64,000 nt of DNA from Carya illinoinensis (lineage: Eukaryota; Streptophyta; Magnoliopsida; Fagales; Juglandaceae): contig NC_056753.1 of NCBI RefSeq assembly GCF_018687715.1, positions 9,971,001-10,035,000 on the forward strand. Reading direction: 5' to 3'. Made by a program: the position numbers and the translations under genes. Shown here in pieces: positions 36,124 through 47,382 of this stretch; the first letter of the stretch is position 1, and every line of letters starts with the position of its first letter. Below the pieces are notes generated by a model. It had not been told where the DNA came from and did not search any database. It was given only the letters and a program-made list of their open reading frames with translations.

Positions 36124-37774
36124 ATGGGCCAATGGCCTTTGGGCCAAATGATTGGTGTATTAGATATGGAGGAGGAAAATAAGAAGGGGGGGGGGGGGCA
36201 GTGACTTTCAAGAAGCATAAATGAGGCCTTTAACTATCATTGATTGACCCATTACATGAGACATGCACTGTGTATAGCCACCTGTTCATGGATTGCAGTT
36301 AAGAAAAGTTACAAGGGGGCACATATATATTCCTTAGGTTGTAGATTATTGTAATCACATAGGTCTAGTGACCACCCATGTTGCCATGTACACTTGATCA
36401 AGGTGCTTGAAGCCAAGTCTGGGATTTGTAGATGTCCCCAGTATTATTACTCAATATTTATCTATATCATGTTCAATTAGTTGCAACAACAAATTAAGCA
36501 GGTCACATTATTTATTTTTTTCTCATTCTATTGTGTTTTTTAAGAGGATGCTTGTCATTGTGGTGTAAAGTTGAAACAGATGATAATAAAAAAGTCCAAC
36601 TCTATTTTCTTCCAGCCTTTTGAGTTTTTTCACACACATGTCAGCAGTGCCACAGAACAACAGAGGGAGTATGAATCCAGCCAAACTCATGAAGAATCCT
36701 TGGATACACCTTTATTATTGGATCAAGTACAGGCTTAAACTTACAAGCTTTAACTATTGGTTTATCTTCTTAGCGCTACCCTTACCTATTATTTTACTAG
36801 ATGAGATTAAGGCTTTTGCTCGACTATTGTGAAGGAAATGTCAACTGTGTGCAAAAAGATAAATATATATATATATATATACACACACCATAAACAAAAA
36901 AAGATCAACATGCTAGTGTTACTATGGTAGTATCTCAATTACATTTTAAGTGCTGAATACTGCAATTTGCAAGGTAAAAGTCTCCCCCATTGTAAAGTGT
37001 CAATTGTATACTGGTTTCTTTGAGAAAATGTGTATATATTTTCAAAGCAGATACCTTAAAAGTTTTTTGTGTCACTTATGCATGTATATTCCTGATTATG
37101 TTTCATTCTTAAATTTTGTCATTTTATTCTAGGATCCATTTTAAAACATTACATTAGTTCATTATTCTCTCTTAGCTACATATAAGTGGTGATATGTAAT
37201 CAGAGGTTAAATTGATATTTCTGGTAGAGTTCTAGTGTTGGAACTCCTTGTCATTGAGTAAAGGTCTAGGCCAACACCTTAATTATCACATTGTAGCCAG
37301 GAATCTGCATGTGCAGCCAAAGTATTTACTAGGATCTCCATTTCACCATTTCATTTGTCTGTTTGTCAACTTCCTTAAGTTCAAAAGCAAAAGCTTATTC
37401 CCAAGAGTTAAGATGACAATGGAAATACACACAAAATCATCAACTTTGTTGGACAGGATTTGTAGCTTACTTTTGTCCTTTTTGCTTGCATTTGATTGTC
37501 TATGTATGGATTAGATTTCTACATGTTTTCTGATCAAAACCACGGCACTGCATCAAACTTTGGTCCCTGTATTTGGGCAAAAACGATTGTATATTGGCAG
37601 TGTATGTGAATACAAGTTTAAGTTTGTTAGAATATATATATATATATATATTTTCAAATTAAGACAACTTAACAAAAAAGTACAAAGATCATGCATCCTA
37701 GTGCTCGAGCACAACATGGACATCATATGGAGGTAAAAGAAATAAAAGAAATTTTGTAACTAAAAACAGCTAAC

Positions 37775-37808
37775 TGTCGGCATGGAACAAATTTGTTCCA
37801 TGCCGACA
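37775..37808. repeat. Perfect 34-bp palindrome
   Basis: TGTCGGCATGGAACAAA (37775-37791) is followed immediately by its exact reverse complement (37792-37808). There is no spacer and no mismatch. Confidence 0.97.
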
Positions 37809-38487
37809 ATTTCTACAAAGAAGTTCTACTATAGTTTTAATAATATTTCTTCCTCTATTTGAATCACTTTTCAATTATGTTTAGGCCTCCATTTTTATGA
37901 GTTAAACTCATATTCTGTCTTAGTATGTATTTTGAAACAGTCTACTCAAGCTAATAACTAAGTAAACAACTATGGATTTCATTAGAATTTTATGGTTTAT
38001 CAAGAATTATCTCCTCATGTGTTTATGCTATATCTACCCATAAATCATGCTTATCTCTAATTTTTCTAAATGCTAGTTCAATGCTTGTGTAGTTGGGATT
38101 ATAGTTGAAGGAGGGGGGTTTTGAAATAGGCATACAACTAACTTATTGGCTTATCAAGCTAGTGCAGAAAATTCACATGAATTTAGCTCTAATTCCTCTT
38201 AAGTTCTAGCCCCTTAGTTTGCCTTTATCTCATCTCTTTAACTCAACCTCAATATGTGACATTAGGAATGCCAAAGGACCTTAAAATCTCAGACCAAAAC
38301 CAGCTCTAAGTAGCTGGAACTGAGAGGAACAGCAACACACAACTCCTCTCTTTTCTTTCTACTAATTCCTTTTAAGTTCTACCTCAAAAGTTTGGATTTT
38401 GTTGGAGGCTGCAGTAGTTTGGATTTTGTCCTTTATTTTTCCAGTTTGTAAACCAATATCATGTCCATGTGCATTGGATCAGTTCTA

Positions 38488-38600
38488 GTCTATGGAGGTG
38501 GGAGCATTGGGGAAATGGGGCAGTGCATGTAAAGGTATCAAGGAGGCTGGACCTTGTGTATGGAGGTGGGAGCATTGGGCTAATGGGGCTGGTTTAACAA
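38488..38600 (+). repeat. Direct duplication of a GGAGGTGGGAGCATTGGG word
   Basis: TATGGAGGTGGGAGCATTGG occurs near 38490 and again near 38560, followed in each by a similar AATGGGGC word, giving a roughly 70-bp tandem duplication. Confidence 0.7.
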
Positions 38601-39105
38601 GCAGTTTATTATTGTGGTTATGGAAAAATTCCCAGGTACAATCACTTTACCATATCTTCACAATTTTGGGTTGGACGTTTGAGATAGTGCTAAGTTTTCC
38701 TAGTATAGAAAGTTGTGGTACTAGTTTCTAACTTCATCTCTTTTTTGGTTGTAATACCTTGAGTCTTAATATTGTCATAAACATGTCCCATAGAAGTTAA
38801 AAGGGTCTTACTATTTTTAGTTATAAAGGTAGATATTTTTCAAAACTTGTCCCAAGGCTTCTAAGTCTAGGAATGTATCAATTGCTGCTATTTTTGGTTG
38901 TTTAGTTGGTTACTTTGATAGCTTACATAAGCCAATAACATTGGTTAAGGTTTTGGTTGCTTGAATGTTGCTTTTGAAATATCCAACTAATGATCCCAAA
39001 AACATAGATATCTACGAAATGTTTGCTATATGATTGAGTGACTTTTTTTTTTTTTTTTTCATATTGTGGAAAAAGAAACTTATTTTGGTTGCTGCATCAA
39101 TTGCA

Positions 39106-39210
39106 GTTTATCTTGAGGGCTGTGTTTGCATATCAATCCTACATCCTCCTGGTGAGGACCTAAATGGCTATGAGCTTGCAAGTGAATTGAAGACACCAGT
39201 TCATACAGAA
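39106..39210 (+). pseudogene. Captured exon fragment of a ubiquitin-conjugating enzyme E2 (UBC7/UBE2G-like)
   Basis: An acceptor-like TTGCAG (39101-39106) precedes a frame encoding VYLEGCVCISILHPPG and EDLNGYELASE. This is the region around the active-site cysteine of E2 enzymes (Cys codon 39127-39129, in VCISIL) followed by the acidic/asparagine insertion that distinguishes the UBC7/UBE2G class. Family knowledge: E2s carry ubiquitin on that cysteine; plant UBC7-like genes have several introns. After PVHTE (to 39210) the similarity stops abruptly. No other E2 exon is seen in the transposon, so this is a non-functional fragment lying within the CACTA element. Substitutions such as the Cys in GCVC suggest decay. 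Confidence 0.75.
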
Positions 39211-40008
39211 TGTCATAAACACTTCAAACTAAAGCTGTTTTGCTTTCTTTTTATAAATCTGGTAAATCTGAGATTGGAAGTCGTTGCTTTGAGTAGTTTT
39301 GATTCAAGGAAGGTTGTGGTGCTATGTTCATGTTCTAAAGTAGTTGTTGAACTGTAGATTAAATTGCAAAATGTTTTATATTATTTCTTTGTAAGTGCAA
39401 AATACTATTAAGCTTTGCTTGTGGGCATCGATGAGTGTGTGAATATACAAATGGCAGTTTGGTTTGGATAGACTGAAGTATAAAAATAAAACTTTATTAT
39501 GGTTCAATAAACTAATGCCTTTAATAGTGGTTCAACGAACTAGTATCTCTATTATAACTTACAAGCACAAAAGACTTTGAAGTAACTATTATATTAAGCT
39601 TTGGTAGATTGCATGTATACGTATTGTGCACTTGACAGGAAAGTGGTGTGAGGCATAGTTATATGCACGAAGAAAGCTCCATGTTTATTAATATATGAAA
39701 AAAAATTACTTTACTGTAGGAACAAAGCCTCCTCTATTCTTTTATATTGGTTTTTTCATAGGAGATAGAGAGAAGTTTTAGATGAAAAGAAAAAAAGAGT
39801 TGGTGTTTATTCTTGAGCAGTTGTTAGTTGAAACAGTATGCAAGTGGATTTGGATAAATGTATAAATGTCAAACAGATTATATGCAAGTGTAAAAAAATT
39901 ACTACAGTTTCAGTAGTAATTTTTTTTTTTTTTTTTAATTTTGTAATTGAGTATTTGCAGCAATTAAAAATCATTGGAAACAGTTCAAAACTCGTCGCAA
40001 TTGCTCTA

Positions 40009-40395
40009 TTCCAGCGATTTTAGTCCTTTGGAAAAAATGTTAAATACAACAAATGAAGCAGACCCTGCTTCTGATGTCGGGTTTTTGTAGCGCTTTTTTG
40101 ACCTTTTGCAGCAATTTTAGTCATTGGAAAAAATGTTAAATGCAACAAAAGAAGGAAGCGCTACTTCTGATATGGGGTATTTGCAGTACTTTTTGATCTT
40201 TTGCAGCGATTTTAGTCATTGTAAAAAATGTTAAATGCAACAAAGGTAGCAAGCGCTGCTTCTGATATCGGGTATTTGCAGTGTGTTTTGATCTTTTGCA
40301 GCAATTTTAGTCCTTCAAAAAAATAATAAATCCAATGAAGGAAGCAAGCGTTGCTTCTGATATGGGGTATTTGCAATACTATTGAGAGCTTTTGT
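40009..40395. repeat. About 95-bp subterminal tandem repeats of CACTA element
   Basis: Units starting at CAGCRATTTTAGTC lie at about 40012, 40109, 40204 and 40299. Each continues with GGAAAAAATGTTAAATGCAA-like, AAGCGCTGCTTCTGATAT and GGGTATTTGCAGT words. Subterminal repeats are where the CACTA transposase TNPA-type protein binds in characterised elements. Confidence 0.85.
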
Positions 40396-40651
40396 AAGGA
40401 TTAAAATTACTGGAATTGCTCAAAAGCAGCGATCCTAATAGGAATTTCATATCCCATTTCCAACGTGCTATTTTATAATTTGCAACGAAAATATATCGCT
40501 GCAACTGATGCTATTTGCAACCTTTTTTTGATATCATTATAATTGATTAAAAAAAAAAAAAGAAGATTATAGTGTCGAACATGCAAGGAACTAAAAAACG
40601 CTGCAACTGAGGTATAGCAGCATTTTATATTAGTATTTGCAATGATTTTGA

Positions 40652-40680
40652 GCGTTGCAAAAGCTGAATTTCTTGTAGTG
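40652..40680 (-). repeat. Right terminal inverted repeat of CACTA element
   Basis: Ends CTTGTAGTG at 40680, followed by ACA (40681-40683). Confidence 0.85.
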
Positions 40681-40683
40681 ACA

Positions 40684-40927
40684 ATGGGTGATCAGTCTCG
40701 TAGGTTTTTCCCAGTGCTTAAATTGACTATTTGCGGTAGTTAATAAGTGCCGAAAATAATATGTTTTTGCAATAATTATTTCAAATAGTTGGTAAAAGCT
40801 ATTTATAAAGCAACTTTGGCGTCCAACGTGAGTTGAAGAAGAAACCAACGGGAAAATGTAATTGCGGTATTTTGGGCACCTTTTGCGACTAAATCTAGTG
40901 CTAGAAAGGGGTCTTTTTCTTGTAGTG
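40684..40927 (-). mobile_element. End of a second CACTA-like element (remnant)
   Basis: A second CACTA-type terminus, TTTTTCTTGTAGTG, ends at 40927. The sequence before it carries motifs of its own (TTGCGGTAGTTAATAAGTGCC, TTTTGCGACTAAATC) unlike the first element. Its partner end (CACTACAAGAAAAAG) is not found in the window. Confidence 0.45.
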
Positions 40928-42155
40928 GACCATTTTGTGTTTTTCTTGATTTTCAAAGAGAAAAAAAGGTTCTCGCATTTTAGACTTTTGTTATGTAGCT
41001 TTTGGGCAATTGGTCATGAATGAAAGTAAGGTAATTATTGCAACATATCGTGACTAGCTAGTTAGATTATATTTTGGAAAATAATTTATACAGTTCTAGA
41101 GTATGTAATCATAGCATTAGTCTTATATTTTAGCCCATTCAAAACAATTAAAGAAAGAAAACACTAGTTTTACCTTGGAAACTTTCTTCGATGATCATGG
41201 TTTTGGGTTCTTTACTCTTCAAGGAATTGATTCACAAGCAGGTTCCCGAGGCATCTCCATGTCATTAGTTAAATCATTAAAGCCGCAATTTTATGAACGT
41301 ATGAATCCGATTCCTCCTTTATCCACTTAACATATGGAATCAATCAACTATTGCGATATATTGGCTCATAGATGCGATGCCCATTAATGGGGCTCTCGTA
41401 CAACAGCTTTACATGATCGAAACAGTACTAAAGTTTCTTTGGCTCCCATTCGAAGAACCTTTGTTTTTTAAATGGAATATTTAACCCCACCCAACTTTAT
41501 GCAAGATGTGTAAAACAATGTTGAGTGAAATATCATCCTTTTTATTTTACTTAAAATTAAAATGGATACCATTCCCTTTAGTTTAGAATGTGGAGTAGTA
41601 TTTTTAGCAATTTCACATTTGTCAAGTATTTTTAATCATTTTACGTTTTATATTAATAAATTAAATGATTAAAAGTATTTAATAGTTTATATTAAATAGA
41701 TATTATAAGGATGTTTTGGGTTATTTAGAAATTAGAAGACAAATGGTGTTAATTAATTAATTTGCAGCTCAGAAAGCCATCCATGCAATATCCAAACTTC
41801 TGGCTGCCTTCTGGCCATGCGAAATGTGTATTAATCAGCCAAAGGACCAAACCCAGAATATATCTTAAGCATGAGTACTTGATAATGAATGCAGATTCAA
41901 ATTTAAGGGATTAGGTATGGGAAAGGAGTAGGAGAAAGAAGAGGTAGAAACCTTCTACCATCCTTAATATAAATTCATATATATGCCTTTTAACTTATTG
42001 CTTTGGAACTGAACAACTTTCTTTGATCTGTCTCTAGAGCTACAGATTGGATTGCAAAGAAAGTTTTCCTAATTATGAGCAACTAAAACACATACATAGA
42101 TGTCTGCCCAAAGTAAATATAGAAAAAGAAAATAGAAAGTTGCAAATACAATTTT
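40928..42155. other. Intergenic DNA downstream of the NHL gene
   Basis: No open frame or repeat that I can classify. It must contain the 3' UTR of the minus-strand gene at 42156-42761, but I see no convincing AATAAA signal on that strand close to the stop. Confidence 0.5.
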
Positions 42156-42761
42156 TCATATATCTACTTTGCATCCAGCTGGAGATCCAAGCAAGGGAAC
42201 CTGACCAAGAAAACCTTTCTTCAAGCCCAACAAGAGATCACATTTAACATAAATCCCACGATGCGCAGTCTTTATAGCTCCAGCCTTCCATCTCAGCCTC
42301 CCCAGCAACACCAAACTCAACCGCATGACCCCATACGCCTCATCCATCACCAACCCATTTGCCACCTCCACCGACATCGGTATATCACCACCACCAACCA
42401 CCGGCGACATTGTCACGGTGCGGTGGTGCTTGAGGAAAAACGGAGGCAGCATCACATGGGGCGTTATGGCTTGGTTTCTATACCATACAGAAACTGAAAG
42501 ACTGTCATAGTAAATGGAGACGCGCTTGTTTGGGTTTCTTGTGACGATCGTGAACTGCATGTTGGTGGTGACGAGCTGCGTTCCCGAGCAGTTGAGCTCG
42601 TAGATGGCGGTGCTGATGATCTTGAACTGAGGGTTGTGGGGGCTGTAGACTAGCCAAAGTGTAAGGGCCGTTGCACCAACTAAGAGGAGAAAGATAGTGA
42701 TGCATGTGAAGAGAACTTGTCGAGGACGCTTGTGCTGCCGGCATCTGAATTCTTCGGTCAT
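42156..42761 (-). CDS. NDR1/HIN1-like (NHL) protein, LEA_2 family
   Basis: A 201-residue protein from a single exon. A short basic N-terminus (residues 1-15) is followed by one membrane segment (about 16-39, LFTCITIFLLLVGATALTLW), then an extracytoplasmic LEA_2 domain with the hallmark NPN (76-78) leading to SIYYD (82-86), a WYRN segment and a C-terminal YVKCDLLLG. NHL proteins are plasma-membrane or ER-anchored plant proteins; some are induced in defence or abiotic stress, but the role of this member cannot be read from sequence. Length is at the short end of the usual 200-260. The ATG at 42761 has a good plant context (CAAAATGAC) and lies about 55 bp after a TATA box. It is the only intact host gene in the window, bounded by transposon debris on both sides. 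Confidence 0.93.
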   Translation of the reverse strand: MTEEFRCRQHKRPRQVLFTCITIFLLLVGATALTLWLVYSPHNPQFKIISTAIYELNCSGTQLVTTNMQFTIVTRNPNKRVSIYYDSLSVSVWYRNQAITPHVMLPPFFLKHHRTVTMSPVVGGGDIPMSVEVANGLVMDEAYGVMRLSLVLLGRLRWKAGAIKTAHRGIYVKCDLLLGLKKGFLGQVPLLGSPAGCKVDI

Positions 42762-42815
42762 TTTGGAGTGGGGTTTTGGGTTTATTCTGGAGAAGGCTCT
42801 ACCTTCGAAGGTGAG

Positions 42816-42823
42816 GTATATAA
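42816..42823 (-). promoter_or_regulatory. TATA box of the NHL gene
   Basis: The minus strand reads CTTATATACCTC here, about 55-60 bp upstream of the ATG, predicting a short 5' UTR of roughly 25-30 bases. Motif and position only. Confidence 0.6.
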
Positions 42824-43456
42824 GAGTTCAGAGAGAGGAAAGTTGTGAAGGAAATGTTGAGGGGAAGAAGAATCAATGGGAGAATAGAAGCAAAAAAGGA
42901 AGGGAAAAGAGTGGAGATTGCAGAAAGGAAACGAGTTGGTCACTTTTTTCTAAGAGGTCACTATTTCTTTTCTTTTTTTTTTAATTTTTAATTTTTATTT
43001 TATCCTTTCTTCCTCTAAGCCAATGCAAAGGATATTAATTAAAAGAAAGAAAAAATCTACGGGTTGGATAAGGATCCCACGTAAATACAATCTAAGCAAA
43101 TGCAAAGAACTCCGATAATCATCCAGCAAGACCACTTACGCTAAATGAGACTCAAAGGCAACCATAGTGATAAATATGGCCAATACATTCTAGGCTACTC
43201 GGAAAATGATTCGGAATTTGGTAGAATGAACCTTACACCAAATGAAGATAGTAAATCTACTATAGGTGTATAGAAACCAACGGAACCAATGGAGAAATGG
43301 TCGGCTGATGGTAGGAAATATTAGAAACCGACATTGGTCAGTTTGGCAGTGAACCAACTAATATATATATATATATATAACGTTGGCATCTTTTTGTAGC
43401 TAAGTTTTAAAAAATATAATAAGAAACAACATTTGGTTTAATAAAACAAACGGCGA
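42824..43456. other. Upstream region of the NHL gene
   Basis: It contains a purine/pyrimidine-rich stretch (about 42960-43015 on the plus strand), an (AT)n run near 43361-43378 and no coding sequence. The promoter available to the gene is limited to about 0.7 kb before the family A LTR begins at 43457. Confidence 0.55.
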
Positions 43457-45356
43457 TGTAAAATGCCAGAATAAATTCAATAGAAAAATTTCTTTAGACC
43501 TTAGAAATGTTATGAAATCCTAAAAGGATTTCACTAATTGAGCAATTGATTAAATTTTAGTCCGTTAGCATATTCGTATCTCGATCCATTATGTGGCGGA
43601 ATGACCTTTTTTATTTAATTAAGGTACTTAGGAATATAATTTTATGAAACGAATTGTATCATTAGACTCGTATGAATATTTAGGATTTTATGGTGGAATA
43701 AAAAGTTTCGATTTTTTTGGATGAATAGTAACTCTTTGGGAGAGCGCCACATAGCATCTAGTTCAAATAGCTGTCAAATCGCCATGTTGGATATCCAAAT
43801 ACACTTAGTATCACTAGAAACTTGTTGTTTGGACGTATGGTACAATCCTAGCCATCCACTAGGAAACCCTAGGACACTTATCAAAAGGAGAGAACAAGTG
43901 TGTAAGTGGAGTGTGAATCAAGCTTGTTATCATACTCTCTAACATCATTCACTATTACAACAACCTAATACTATTTGGTCAACCAAAAGATGGTTTCAAC
44001 CCTAATGAGACCCCTATCCATTGGAAGCAAACTGAAACCCTTAACCCATGAGGAAGCCGAAACCCTAAATCTCCAAGCACTGAATGCTTGTGGTCAGTTT
44101 TGAGCATGTGATTTCCCACTTGGTTAAGTCACTTCCACAAGAAGCCAACTACTTAAGTACTCACTTTTACACCCCCATTCACTCTCTTACACCTTGATAA
44201 TTACATTTGACCAAGAGAAATTACATTAGAACTAATTCCTAATCCCCACCCTAAATAGATGCATTCAGTTAGCCCCTTTTTGGTTCAACCTAAGCCACCA
44301 ATTACCTCAAGCTTCTTCAATGTGTTTCCCCACCCTTACAAGATCATACCATGGCTGACGTGCCACCTCAATTTCTACCCCAAATAGTGCCATTTATGGC
44401 CACTCAAACAAGCAACAATCAAGCCTCACCCACTCTGCAACAGCAGCTAGAAATCAGTTGCAACACTTTAGCCTTTTACACAAGTCAAGCTCACTTCAAA
44501 TATCACTCACTCACCCACTAAGTCAAGCCCCTTCCTATACCACATGACCTCATCCATTTACCTCCCACACTTAGCATTTTCTATAGTCATTTTCAAGAGC
44601 AAACCAAGAGGGCTAGTGAGAAAAATATTTTGGGCAATTTCTAGCCTTTGTAAGTATTTTCTTGGACTCAAATCTCTTCCATTTTATTTATTAATGAGTC
44701 TAGTTTACTTGGATTTGTTCTAAAATTGTTCTTGGAGTTTTGTAGGATGAAAGTTGGCATTGATGATGAAAGTTTTGTAAACTTTTGTTGAGAAGTTGTG
44801 TAAATATTGATTTGATGAAGTGTTAGCATGATTATATGTAAGTTTATGATTTGATTCAAAGCATGTTAGGATTTTATAAAATAGTTCTGCACGATATTTG
44901 AAGTAGTACAAACTGATTATTTCAAAAAAGAGTTGTTATTTTAGTTTGTAATTTAGGATATTGATTCGATGGTGATGATTTTGGTAAATCGTATTTTTAA
45001 ATGTTAGATATATGGATTAAAAGTGAGTTTTTGAGGATTTATGATTTAGATCTTTGTTGTAATGATGATGAACATGCAAAAATTTGATTTGATATAGTGG
45101 CTCTCGGGTTTGATATAGGTTTTGATTAAAGTTTTGCTATGACATACTAGATTTGATGCTTCTATCAAGTTAGAACTTAAATTTAAGGTATATGGTTGGG
45201 TTATTTCAAGATTTGTTGCATGAAGATAAAGGCTTTAGTCACTTTGTTTCAAGTCTAAAAGCAAACATGCTCAGTTTCTAAGTTCTCATGCAAACTGATA
45301 GTTCTATGTTGTATTTTATGATTTTTGGTTGATTAGTCAAGCATTTTGTCACTTAG
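43457..45356 (+). repeat. Family A LTR, forward orientation, segment 1
   Basis: It starts TGTAAAATGCCAGAATAAATTC, a diverged version of the family A start, and follows the reverse complement of 2700-3716 through words such as GATGGTTTCAACCCTAATGA (43990). It ends where the CRM-like element is inserted. No gene is seen in it. Confidence 0.55.
45352..45356. repeat. Target duplication CTTAG (left)
   Basis: Identical to 52403-52407 on the far side of the element. Confidence 0.9.
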
Positions 45357-46167
45357 TGATGTGAATCCCAATAGACTTGCTTTGAGACCCAACAACAATA
45401 CTGGAAAAACAACCCAAGAAAGCTAAACTCAGTTATATGGATGGAGAATCTAGACCCGATGAGAACTCGTTCAAAGAACCTAGATTATATCAAAATCTAG
45501 ACCCGTTGAATAACCCGTCTCAAGAACCTAGATTACAAAGGAATAACGCCACAAAGGTTTTGATTTACCTTTGATAAGTTCAGAAGTTCAAGAAGAACAA
45601 GAGGAGATAACTCAACTCGCAATGACAATTCCATATAGTCTGCCTCTCAAATGAGGTTACAAGTGGTTTAAATAGATAATCCCCAAAAACCCTAAGTAAA
45701 CGATGCGTCGGGTACTGTAGCATGAACAGTGTCATACGCTGCGCTACAGTAACTTCTGAAACCCTAGTGAGACATAAAATTATAACTTTCTAAATAAACC
45801 CTTGGCCAAAATACAATGTCTTCCCAAAAATAACCCTAGTCCATTAGAAATAAGACATGTGGGCCAAACATCCTCAAGTCCACTTCTTCTAAACTAATAA
45901 TAAAATACCGTTAAACAAATTGAAAGCCTTAACAACAATAGGCCCAATCTTTAAATCATGTCTTCCATAGCTTGTATCAAGTGGATTAAAACTGGTTCTT
46001 TTTCCTTCAAGCCCATCTTGAGTGTTGGGCTCTTCCTAACTTCATCCCAAGTGGATTGCACCAAACCTTGCATTGCTTCCTTGATCTTCTTGGCTCTTGA
46101 TCTTGTAACTGGCCCATCTGGAATTTGCAAGGGATCTTTAAGGATAGCTCCACCTTAGTTCCCATCA
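45357..46167 (-). repeat. 3' LTR of CRM-like element
   Basis: 811 bp, TGATGTGAATCC to TTCCCATCA on the plus strand; very similar throughout to 51589-52402 (814 bp). Confidence 0.92.
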
Positions 46168-47382
46168 TTCTTCCTCTCCTCAAAAGGATTCGACCTCGAA
46201 TCTTCACCTACATCAAAAGGAGAAAGATCAGAAACATTGAAGGTAGCAGAAACATTATATTCACTTGGAAGATCCACTTTATATGCATTGTCATTAATTT
46301 TCTCAAGAATTTGAAAAGGTCCATCTCCTCGAGGATGCAACTTAGTCCGTCTATGGGCTGGGAATCTTTCTTTGCGCATATGAACCCAAACCCAATCTTC
46401 CGGTTCAAAGATGACACGCCATCGCCCTTTATTGGCTTGGGAAGCAACCCTTTCATTCTTTTGGGCAATTTGAAGCCGTACCCTCTCATGAAGTGACTTC
46501 ACTAACTCCGCTTTCTTTTGTCCATCTAAGCTACTCCTGCCATCAATAGGTAAATGCATCAAATCTAAAGGAGTAAGTGGATTAAAATCGTAAACAATTT
46601 CAAAAGGAGAGTATGAAGTAGTAGTATGCATGGTCCTATTATATGCAAACTCTATAAATGGCAAACAATCCTCCCAAGTCTTTAAATTCTTATGAACAAC
46701 AGTGCGTAAAAGCTGAGTTAAAGTCCTATTAACTACTTCAGTCTGACCATCAGTCTGTGGGTGACAAGTAGTGGAAATAAGAGTTTAGTACCTAATTTCC
46801 CCACAACACCTTTCAAAAGTAGCTAAGAAATTTAACATTCCTATCAGAAACAATGCTCCTGGGCACACCATGGAGTCGCACTATCTCCCTGAAAAACAAG
46901 TCAGCTATGCTTGTGGCATTATCTGTTTTATGGCATGGAATGAAATGTGCCATCTTGCTAAATCTATCCACAACCACAAAAATAGAATCTCTACCCCTTT
47001 TTGTCCTAGGTAGCTCCAAAATAAAGTACATAGATATGTCTGCCCATAGCTCACTAGGAACGGGTAAGGGTGTATATAACCCGTGTGGCAAAACCTTAGA
47101 TTTGGCCTTTCTACATGTGATGCACCTGCTACAAATATGATTGATATCTCTTTTCATCTTAGGCCAAAAGAAATGTTCGTGCAATATGTCTAAGGTTTTC
47201 TTGACACCAAAGTGTCCCATTAATCCCCCGCCATGTGCCTCACGCACCAATAACTCACGCATAGAACAACTAGGTGCACAGTTTATTTTCTTTAAATAAG
47301 TAACCATCATGCTTGTAAAACTTACCAAATGCCGCCTTATCACATGCCATAGACACATCAGAAAAGTCAACATCATCGGCAT
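46155..47382 (-). pseudogene. Integrase of CRM-like element, broken
   Basis: First open segment (46813-47382): zinc-binding HHCC region with [15 protein letters not shown] and CITC, then the catalytic core with [20 protein letters not shown] and IVSDRN. It ends at a TGA (46813-46815) where relatives have Trp, and at least two frameshifts lie between there and the last segment (46155-46664), which carries FAYNRTMHTTTSYSPFEIVY and a C-terminal NDNAYKVDLP stretch. The last stop falls inside the LTR. A frameshift near 47280 also separates it from RNase H. Confidence 0.88.
46168..46186 (-). other. Polypurine tract of CRM-like element
   Basis: The plus strand reads TTCTTCCTCTCCTC next to the LTR, so the minus strand is GAGGAGAGGAAGAA ending at the LTR start. 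Confidence 0.8.

Larger units (their letters stand above)
29663..40680. mobile_element. Non-autonomous CACTA (En/Spm) transposon, 11.0 kb
   Basis: Left end CACTACAAGAAATATGACC and then TTTTGCAACG; the right end is the inverted counterpart, CGTTGCAAAAGCTG then AATTTCTTGTAGTG, forming imperfect terminal inverted repeats of about 28 bp. Both sides carry the 3-bp target duplication ACA (29660-29662 and 40681-40683), as expected for this superfamily. Subterminal TTGCAGCGATTTTAG-type motifs occur near both ends and form a tandem array at the right. I find no transposase in any frame; the longest open frames are under 145 codons and unconvincing. The interior carries microsatellites, two perfect hairpins and an E2-enzyme gene fragment. 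Confidence 0.85.

Noticed and set aside
38492..38731. 79-codon plus-strand frame in the CACTA element
   Set aside because: It is built on a ~70-bp tandem duplication and matches nothing I know.
42261..42510. Plus-strand open frames opposite the NHL gene
   Set aside because: They are antisense shadows of a well-supported LEA_2 gene and resemble no protein family.
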